NCBI GenBank assembly: GCA_004431415.1
Contig: QPMI01000010.1
Location: 186,001-250,000, forward strand
Direction of reading: 5' to 3'
Length of the DNA stretch: 64,000 nt
From: Cyanophora paradoxa
Lineage: Eukaryota > Glaucocystophyceae > Cyanophorales > Cyanophoraceae
Positions 47,312 to 56,900 of the stretch are shown in pieces. The notes under the pieces are model-generated. The model made no database searches, was not told the DNA's origin, and saw nothing but the letters and a program-made list of their open reading frames with translations. How positions within the stretch are numbered: the stretch's first letter is position 1; every line of letters starts with the position of its first letter. Both the position numbers and the translations under genes were made by a program.

Positions 47312-48197
47312 AGCTCTACTATAGCTACTGACTCAAGATCAGTACTGAGTTACTTAGTCTGAGTACTGGTAGCCACTGCTAGCCAGTGGTAGGCAGACTA
47401 GGCACTGCTAGGCACTAGTAGGCAGTGGTAGGCTGCGTAGGCACTGGTAGCCTTGTGGTAGGCACTGCTAGGCAGTGGTAGCTGGCCTGGGCATGCGCAG
47501 CCTGGGCTGATCATGAGGCCGCTGAGCTGGCCATGGGCCATGGCCTATGAATCCGGCCAACTTGGCAAGTTAGGGCCAACCGTTGAATCGGAACTGGCAA
47601 TCATTTGAATTGCTCACTCAGTGAGTCGCCACTGACAGTGACGTCGACTGACTCGACAGTGCTCATGATCAGTGCTCAGTGCTCACTGCCAGGCTGCTCA
47701 GTGCTATAACTGCGCACTGAGTCACTGAACTAATCATAGTAATGTAGCCATTATGTAGGACGGCTTGAAAATTGAAATGCCGTGGCGATAAAATGCCGTG
47801 GCCACAGAATAGCACAGATCTGGACTGGGATTCGTTAACGTTAACTGTTGAACCGTTGAACTTTTGGAACGTTAACGTTTGCAAGTGCAATTGCAACTTG
47901 CAACTTCTTGAAAAGTTGCAAGTTTGGAACGTTCTGATACGTTCAACGGTTGCCCTAGTTGCAACCTATTGGTTAACCGACCAATCAGACTTCAGTTGCA
48001 AACCCTTTTTTTACCACCCAATCAGACCGTCGGACGAGAGTATCTTTAGTGACTCTTTACCGAAATCAAAAGCTCAAGAGATGATTCCCGGGCCCCCCAC
48101 CCCCCACGCATGAAGGCTATAGCTACTTCGAGGCTAGTACGAGGCTAGTACGAGGCTACTACGAGCCTACTAGGCTATATATATACATATACATATA
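47312..48197. repeat. Word-filled repeats (TAGGCACTG, GTTAACGTT, GAGGCTAGTAC blocks)
   Basis: 47370-47500 is filled with TAGGCACTG/CAGTGGTAGG words. 47760-47960 holds ATGCCGTGG, then CGTTAACGTT and TTGCAA words. 48120-48180 has GAGGCTAGTAC four times. No coding evidence. Confidence 0.5.
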
Positions 48198-48456
48198 TAC
48201 CGTATAGGGCACTTTATATCTGGATCGAGATCTGGACACAAATTTGGTACCGCGCTAATTCTGTCCTGCGAACTCGCTCCATACCGTACTCCCCTAAAAT
48301 TACCGCCCATACAAGCCTCCAAATTTATAACATGGTAATTCGGTTCCGCGGTATTTCGCTCAACGGAGCGTCGGAGCCTACGGTCCTCTGGCTACGGAGG
48401 GCCGGGTTTTATAATTATATAACGCGGTAATTTATGCTGCGGTAATTTAGTGCCCG
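48198..48456. mobile_element. TACCGTG-family element (reverse), word TTACCGCG
   Basis: Starts TACCGTATAGGGCAC; the right end carries only the inner part of the inverse repeat (AGTGCCC). Read in reverse it shows AAATTACCGCG words and the backbone CCCGGCCCTCC ... GAGGCTTGTATGGGCGGTAA ... GTACGGTATGG, matching 45822-46085 except for the word. Confidence 0.7.
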
Positions 48457-49506
48457 ACGATCGTCAGGCGCCGCGGCGACGTAGCCCCCCGCCACTGGCG
48501 GCCACTGAGTGGGGTGCCAGTGGGGGGGGGCCACCGACTCAGTGGGGTCGGACCGCCACTACGCCCACCCCTACTACTAACCCCACTGGCCGCCGGGCTA
48601 CAGTGGCTAGCAGTGGCTAGCCTGAGTACACTGGCTACTAGCCTACTGAGTTACTCTGAGTAGTACTGGCTCTAGGCTAGTACTAGATTACGTGACCGGT
48701 AAATGGCGGTACTACGGTAATATGTGACGTGCACGGTGCACTAGTACTCAACGTATACGAGTCACTGTACTGATCATAACATTAACACGACTATACTGGT
48801 ACAGTTCATTCAATGATTTGGAACTACTGTATACGAAGGAGGCGTAACTTAACTGTATATGTAGGAGGCGTAACTTAACTTAGCGTTCTCAAATTGCCAA
48901 ATTCATCAAAAACCGGAATGCCGAGTCGATGAATGGCCGAGGCCAGACCTTCGCTCTATGGCGGCTTAAGAAAATGTGTACCCCAGCAACATTGCCGCGT
49001 CGTTAAATTGCCGAATTCGGCGTCTCGGCAATTTACGGTAATTAATAGACCCGGCAAAATTCCGCCTCCTACAGTACAGTCTCCATAACCCGTGACCAAT
49101 TGCAATTCAATGCACAATGACACTGTGAGTCTGTGACACTGGCGTCTGAGGTACGTATACTAGTAACGGTACTACGGTAACGGCGATCGATATCGCACCG
49201 GTACCGCGATTCGCGCGCGAGTTCTTCAAGAGTCTTTGTCGCAAATTCAGGGTGCGCCCGCCGCCTGCCGCCCGCGGCGCCGCGCGCGCCGCGGCGCGCG
49301 TTAGACAGCTGCGCGCATGCAGGCCCGACTAGACTAGGCTAGGCCTCATGATCAGGGCCTGACGAACTAGATCATCGGAACGTCAAGGGCCCGTTCGATC
49401 TGCTGCTGATGCGACTCCGCCCGGCGGCCGCGGCGAGTTTCATCGTGCTGATTTCGATCCGGGATCCGATCCGCTGAGCGCAGCCGCAACATCCGTTACA
49501 GACGCC
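48457..49506. repeat. Repeat island right edge, including second AATTGCCGA MITE
   Basis: 48520-48700 has GTGGCTAG/CCACTG words. About 48860-49074 is a diverged copy of the CTGTAGGAGGCGG MITE, ending CCGCCTCCTACAG followed by TA. 49180-49500 is palindrome-rich and leads into the next gene; its 5' exon may lie here. Confidence 0.5.
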
Positions 49507-50428
49507 ATGGCATCCTGCGCCGCGCCCACCAAGTTTTTCGCGGAGCGCTTCGCCGATGCCGTCGCCGCGGACCCCGGCGCGGAGCGGTCGTACCTCGCCT
49601 TCGACGTCCAGGTGAGCGCGCGCTTGCAATTGGCGATATCGATGGATGCTTCGAATTCTGGGCCGCCCCGCTCATTAATATTCATAATAAAACTAACATA
49701 TGCATTCCCCCTCTGCCGCAGACGAAGTGCATGGGCGATGTGATGGCTCACGTGAAGTGCGCCTGCGGGGACCCCGCCGCCCTCGGCATCGACTTCACCA
49801 ACCCTACGTCCCCGGCATTCCAGGCCAGTCACGGCCGGCCGGCACCGGCCGCCGGCAGGGCTAATTTAAAACTTCAGCGCTAATTATAACCAACCCTGGC
49901 CCCTGAAATGACGAAGAGTGACACCCGAACCAGCTTTAGCGAATCTGAACTTTAGCTTTAACCAGCCCTCTAATTATATATATAGTGTACAATGCCGATC
50001 GATATCGTCGAAGAGTGACACCGTGGGACGCAGGCGTGGGACGGGTGCGCGCGGCCGCTGTTGGCGCAGGGCCAGCAGTGCCGCGTCGACTGGGACCTCG
50101 TCAGCGCCCCGCCGAGCTCGGCCCTGGACGCCGACGCGCAGGAGGCCGACGAGGACGAGGCCGCGGCCGAGGCCGAGGCGGTGCGCCCTGCAGCCGTCGA
50201 CGTCACACGCGATGTCCACTTGAAATTTCCCCGTGCCGTGCCTAGATCTAGATCTAGATCTAGACCAATTTTCGGGCCCCGGCGCCGCCCTCATCGCTAT
50301 ATATATATATGACCTCTCCTGAGCTCGCGATCGCGATCGCCCCGCCTGAGCTCGCGCAGGAGGAGGACTTCGCGGAGGCTATCGCCGCCGCCGACGCCGA
50401 AGCCGCCGCCGCCGACCTCGCCGCCTAG
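49507..50428 (+). CDS. Small Cys-containing protein with acidic Ala/Glu-rich tail
   Basis: Exons 49507-49613, about 49723-49829, about 50071-50180 and about 50363-50428 join to MASCAAPTKFFAERFADAVA... then DVQTKCMGDVMAHVKCACGD..., FQGQQCRVDWDL, and a tail rich in Ala, Asp and Glu ending AAAADLAA. The intron after 49829 only keeps frame with a GC donor (GCCAGT). No family is recognised. The frame is open upstream of 49507, so a 5' exon with a signal peptide is possible. Confidence 0.5.
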
Positions 50429-50929
50429 CCGCCTAGCGCTAGCCGCCTAGCCGCCCGCCCGGCCCGCTCGGCAGCGGCCGCGGCGGCTTGTGATTGCGAC
50501 ATCGATCGCCCGCCCCCACACAGTAAGCCGGCTTCGTTGAAATGGCATGTCTAGAGTGGCCGCGGAGCCTTGGGGGTATTGGGGTATGGGGGTATTGGGG
50601 GGGGGGGGGCAGGAGGCGGGGGAGCGGAGAGCGGGGGGGGGGGGGGGGGGGGGGGCCTCCGCGAGTCATGATCAGGAGTCGCGCGACGGCCGCGGGCTTC
50701 AGCTGCCACTTTATTTAATGCAAATCTTTCCAATTTATGCAAGAGAAGGAGCAAGTTGGGGGGCCGAACTCATGATCAGAATCATGCCTATGATCAGGCG
50801 GCGAGCTGCAGCTGGGGGCCGGGGCTGAGGGCGGCGAGGCGGGCAGAGAATCCCTCTATTAGCTATAGGCTAGTTTATCTGAGTATAAGAGCGCATTAAT
50901 TTATCCGAGCTGCAGCTGGGCGGCGGGCG
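50429..50929. other. Spacer between convergent genes
   Basis: GC-rich with G runs (50590-50655, over 20 bases). No supported gene; it holds the 3' regions of the acidic-protein and dynamin genes. Confidence 0.45.
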
Positions 50930-53900
50930 TCAGGCGGCGGGCTGCAGCTGGGCGTGGGGACCGGGGCCGAGGGCGGGGCCGAGGGCGGCGAGGCGGGCCT
51001 CGCAGGCGCGCAGCACCCCGAGGCGCCCCCCCAGCTCTCCCCTGCGCGCGGGGGGCGAGAGCGTTTGAGGGGCGGGTGAGCTTGAGAGGCGATTGCGAGC
51101 GATGAAAAGGAGGGATGCGCGGGTGTTTCCATTACGGAAACGAAAAGAAACGGCCGGAAACGGGGTTATCTAGAAGGTCGCGATCGCGATTTAAGGATTG
51201 AAACAATATGGTTATCTATATCTAGATAATTATAAGGGGTTATCTTTCCCCCATATTGATCCCTAAATCAAACGGGGCGCGCGGCTTTATAAATCAAAGC
51301 GGAGGCGGAGGCGCAGGGGCGCGAATGCACCGGCGGCGGGCGGCCTCGGGGGGCTCGCGGAGGAGGAAAGGGGGGCAGGGGCGGTTGTTTAGATGTAGAG
51401 CAGATGCGATACAAGAGGTCGACGTCTTCTCTAGATATTTATATAGGAGGCGCTTTATATGGTCTTTGGCCGGGGCGGCTTCAAGAGGAGGCGAGGCTCG
51501 AGGCTCGCACCGCCGACTTAAGCTTAGATATTACAGAGCTTGGTCTTGGGTCGACTTAAGCTTAGATATTACAGTGGAGGCCCGCAACTATATATAGCGC
51601 AGGGCGCGAATGCACCGGCGGCGGGCGGCCTCGGGGGGCTCGCGGAGGAGGCCGGCGAGCCCGCCCTCCCGCCCCCCCGCAGGCAGCAGCACCTGCGGGG
51701 GCCGTGAGCTTGAGGGGGAAAGGAGATGTAGAGGGGGGGGTCGGAGGCGGCGGGCCTCGGCGAGGAGCCAGTCCTCCAGCTCGTCCTGATCGCGGGAGGA
51801 TAAGCTTAGTAATTTTATAAGGAAACGGTCCTCCGGGGGGGGGGGGGGGGGGGGGAGAAGGGGAAAGGGAAGGGGGTACGGCGCACGGGGAAGTCCTCCA
51901 GCAGCTTCGCGTCGGCGATCTGAAGCGGCGGGCACGCGCAGACTCGAAGGGGAGGCTCGAAGGGGAGGCTCAGGGCCGGGGGGGGGGGGGGAGGGTGGGG
52001 GGGGGGGAGCGCACCTGGGGCACGTCGGCCGCCAGCGTTGTCGTCACCTACGAAGCCCCGTCGTGATTAGCCGAACGAGCGAAAGGGGCACAGCAAGCGC
52101 GCGGCGGGGCTAATCACGAGCTAAAGGCCCCCCTAGGGGCACCTAAAGGCTAATCACAAAGGGATCGAGCGGAGGGGCCTTTGGCTTGATTAAAAATGGA
52201 GGCCTAGGGTGCTTCGGAATCGTCGGGGCGGGCCGGGGCGCGCCTGCTCGACGTGGTCGTGGAGGAGGCCCTCTGCGGGAGGAGAGGGGGGCTTAGAATT
52301 GAGCTGGCCATGGGCGCGGGGGGCGCGGGGCGAGGGGCGGGGCGGAGGGCGGGGGCGCACTGGTGACGCCGAGGGCGTAGGGGTCGTGGTAGTAGCTGTA
52401 CCCCACGATCCGCATCTGCGCGGGGGTCGAATGCGAAAGAAAGAAAGAAAGAAAGAATAAAGAAGCTAGAGCTGGGATCGAATCAGAATCTACTCGATTT
52501 CGGAATTCGAAGCTTAAAGGGCTGGGCAGGGTGGGGTGGGCCTCTCCAGAGAAAAAATAAAGGAATAGGGCGGGGCGGTGCGGGTCGGGTCGTCCCCGGG
52601 CCTGCCTCAGGCAGCCTGGTCGGCCTGGGTGGGGGCCAGCAGGCAGCCTCTAGAAAGAAAGCTACTCTTCTTCTTTTCTCAAGGGGCGGGGCGGGCCTGG
52701 TCGGCCTCGGCATGGGGGGCGACGGAGAGGCGGAGGGCGACGTCGGGGCGCCCCAGCACGCCCGCCTCCACCAGCAGCGCCTCCCGCAGCGCCTCCCGCC
52801 CGTCGATCCGCACCTGTCAAACATAAATAAAGGCTCATAAGGCCTAGGCCTCGAAATCGGCGGGCGCCTAGAGCTAGCTAGGCCTGGCGCGGGGCGGGGC
52901 GCGCGCTTCATATTTGTAAGCTATAATTATAACATAATCTTTAATGCAGTGTAAGACTGCGAGAACTGAGGTCCACGAGCATCGCTGCAGGGGGCGCGGG
53001 CGCGGGGAGGGTTTCCAGCTTGGGGGGCGGCTGTGAATTGGGCCTATGGCTTAGGAAATCCACGGCCTAGGAAGGCCTATGGGGCGGATGTGAGGGGACC
53101 CTATATACCCTAGGAGGAGGGAGGGGAGGAGGGGCTCTGCGGCCCAGGGGGCGGCTGTGGGGGGTGGGGCACACCTGGACGCGGGCGCGCCCGAAGCCGA
53201 CCTCCACCTCCACCGCCACCCGGCCCCCCGCCTGCCCCGCAACACAATTGAAAAATAGATCGGATTTACGCGGGTAGAGGGGCGGAGCCTCGGAGGGGGC
53301 GTAACTTGAGGGGCGGGGGGCAGGGCGAGGCGAGCTGCGGCTGCCGCGGGGCCGGCGACCCCCTCCCCGCCCCGCCCGCGGCCGCGGCCGCCGGCACCGG
53401 GCCCGCCGCCCACTCGGACTGCCCCCGCGCGCGCGTCAGAACGATACATGGGCACAAATTTCGCCTTCAATCCTAAGAAAAAGCTTCTAGATCGCCTCGT
53501 ATATATAATTTCAAAGAGCGTTCGAGCTCGAGGCGGGCTCGAGGGCGGACCTCCTAGATCTCTCTCTCTAGTTCGCCTCTAATAATCGTAGATCGCCTCC
53601 TATAATTTTGAGGGCTCGAGGGCGGACCTGGGCGGCGAGGACGCGGCCGGAGGTGAGGATTAGGACGGCCTTGCCCGCCTCCCAGCGCTCCCCGACCCGC
53701 CTGCGCGCCGGTCGCCGGAAAGCGAAAGCTGAAGAGCTCCGCAGCCGGGGGCGGAGGCGGGGGCGCCGACCGGCAGAAGCGTAGCGTGATGTCAACCTGC
53801 AGATATCGATTAGGCTGCGACTTTAGGTATGGCATGGGTGCGAGACGTCGACTAAATACAGCAGAGCTCGACTGCAAGATCTAGCCAGGTGCGGGGCGGG

Positions 53901-56900
53901 GGCGCGCCTCGGAGGCGAGGCGCTCGGCGAGGAGCTCAACGGCGTGGCGGCCCCGCCCCAGCGCCGGCTCCACGTACCTGGGGGGAGAGAGGGGGGGAGA
54001 GGGGAAAGGGGAGGGGCGGGGCGGGGGTGAAGAGCTGGGGGGTGAAGGACGAAGGAATAGTAGAGAGCGTGCGCACGCGCCGTGGAGGACGGCGGAGGGG
54101 GAGACCACCACCACCGCGTCCCGCGCCTGCGTAAGGCGCCTCAGGTGAGTCCGAGCCATTATAGTTAGAAGCCCTATTAGAAGCCTATTATTACAAGCTC
54201 TTTTAGCAGCCTGGTTTATTAGAGGCTTTATTAGACGACCACCACCGCGTCCCGCGCCTATTATTACAAGCTCTTTTAGAAGCCTATTTTATTAGACGCT
54301 CTATTATGGCGCCTCGGAGGAGCCCGAGCCCGCTCAGATGCGTCTGAGCGCGGGTGGGGGGGGGGGTACCTCGGAGAGGCGGAGGCGGGGGGAGGGCTGG
54401 TCCAGGGAGAACTCGGCCCGCGGGGGGTACCCGTGCCCGTACACCTGCGAGGGGGGCGGCCCAGCGGGACCGGGCAGGTGGCTCATGATCAGCGGCCCTT
54501 CTCTCGGCGGCCCGGCAATGGGCCCGACGGTGCCGGACGAGATTTAAGGTGAGCAAGCTAAGAATAAGCCAAGAACAAGCTAAGAATAAGCTAAGAAGAG
54601 AATAGGCTAGAAGCTAAAAGTAAGCTCAGAATCAGCTAGCGCTAATTGAAGGCTTGAGCGGCGGACCTGGGGCCCGACGATGGGGGCGACGGCGCCGGAC
54701 AAGATTCAAGTGAACAAGCTAAAACTAATCTAAAAAGCTAAAAAGAAGCTAAAAAGAAGCTAAAAAGAATAAGTTTCTTATTAGATTGAAGCGGCGGACC
54801 TGGGGCCCGACGATGGGGGCGACGGCGCCGAGGCCGGCGAGGCGGCAGCTCGCCCGCACCGCCACCAGCTCCCGCACCTGCCGCTCGGAGCCCGTCGAAC
54901 GGAGAGGAGCGGGCCGCGATAGCGCTTTGTTGTATAAGCGCCGGCTTTGATTCCTCTGCCCCTTTGATTCCTCTGCGGGGCGGGGGCGGGGCGGGGCGGG
55001 GCCGGGGGCGGACGAGGGCCTCGGCGCGGGCGGCGGCGGCGGCGAGGGGCCCGCCCTCCGCGAGCAGCCGCCCCAGCACCGCCCCCGCAGCGCCTCGTGC
55101 CGCCCCAGCGCCTGCCGTGAGAAAGTGAGATAAATTATAGAACCGAGGTGGAAAGAGCGGATTTATAGGAGGGAGGGAGGCGGGGCGGGGCGGGTGGGCG
55201 GGGAGGCGCGTGGCGGGAGGGGCGCGGGCGACGCCGCCGACGCCCATCAAGCGACGCCCATTACGAAGCTTATTACGAAGCGAGAGAGGTTAGAGGTGGG
55301 GGAGGGGGGGGGGGGGGGGGGGGGGGGGCAGGGAGAGCGGCGGCCGGGGGGGATGGCGGGGGGGGGGGGGGGGGGGGGATGGCGGGCGCGCGGAGCCGAC
55401 GCTCCTTTAAGCTCATTTGAATTACGGGCGCACGGCCTCTGCGGCGTCGGCGGCGAGGCGGCGGAGGTAGGCGGCCGTTGCCCGCACGAGCTCCGCCGAG
55501 GGCGCCTCCAGCCCCAGCACCGCCTGCCGCGATCCGAATCAAACAACACACGTGCACGGGTCAGATAATTAATATAATAGCGATGTATACGGAGCACGAA
55601 ATGGATCAGCAGCTAGTGAGAAGGAGCGCCGAAATTAATGCTTATTATATGAGCAGTACTAGTCGACGTCCTGACCTTGCGGGCGAGGTAGCGGAAGGCC
55701 TCGTACGGGATGAACTGGTCCGGGCGCCGCCCCTGCCCCACCGCAAGCGCGCGAACGAGAGCTTAAGCCTCAGTCTGGATTACTGGTGTGGCTGAAGTGG
55801 GGCCGGAGGCGGCACCGTCTTGTTCGTCACGAGCGTCGCGATGGCTGCGAGGTCGAGTCGGGTCAGATCGAATTTCGGGCCGGCGCGGGGGCGGGCGCGC
55901 GGGCGCGGGGACAAGTGCGGAGTAAACAACGTGGAGGCGCTAGCTAAATCAAACATACGTTTACAGGCAAGCTTCCTAAGCTCCTCTCGCTTTCATTTCT
56001 GCCAATTATAATGGCGCGGACCGGGGTCGTCGTCGACGAGGCGGGGGAGGGCGCGCAGGCGGCCCGCGAAGGGCTCGAAGACCTCCCGCCGCAGGTGCGC
56101 GCCCCCGTACCTGCGATCAAGGTGCGTCCTTAGAAACTTCGAGGCTTATACATTAGAAGCTTCTGCAGCTTGGGCTAGCGCGAGGGCGGCGCCCGCCCGG
56201 CTTAATTACTCGAGGCTACAAGTTCTCAAGTTAAATCTTTCCTTAAGCTCCGGGGGGCGGGGGGCGGGGGGCGGGGGGCGGACACGGCGTCGGTGCGGTC
56301 GACGCCGGCGCCGTCGATGGCGCCGCGCAGCCGCGTCCGGAAGTCCCGCAGCAGCTCCATCGCCAGCCGCAGCTGCGACCCGTGTTAGAAGCCGATGCTA
56401 TTACAAGATCTATTGCAAGCCGCAGCTGCATGCGCCCAAAGTTAGAAGCCGAGGGTTTATTAGAAGCGATTACAAGCTCTATTAGGAGCTCGAGCCTATT
56501 TTATTTGAAGCTCTACTAGAAGCCATCGCCAGCCGCAGCTGCATGCGCCCAAAGTTAGACGGCGAGTTCTCGCGGCGCTTTCATTCGCAGATGGTCGAGC
56601 TTCATAAATAAAAGAGCGTATGCTCTTTTAAGATGCATGCTTGCGAGAGGACATACCAGATTTAGATCTAGAATCTATGGAAGCCTAAATCCAGCAGCAG
56701 CAGAGCTTAAGATGGGGACGCTACTACGCTTCACTGCGCGCACCTGGGAGGCCTTGTCCTCCGGGACCCCTCTCCCGAGGGTCTGCGGATGCGAACCGAA
56801 TTCGAAAAGTAATTATAAGCAGGTCTAGAGAACGGCGGCTTTGTGCGTATAGAATATGAATTTCAAACAAGGTATATATAAAGGGTCCATTTTCGCGCCT

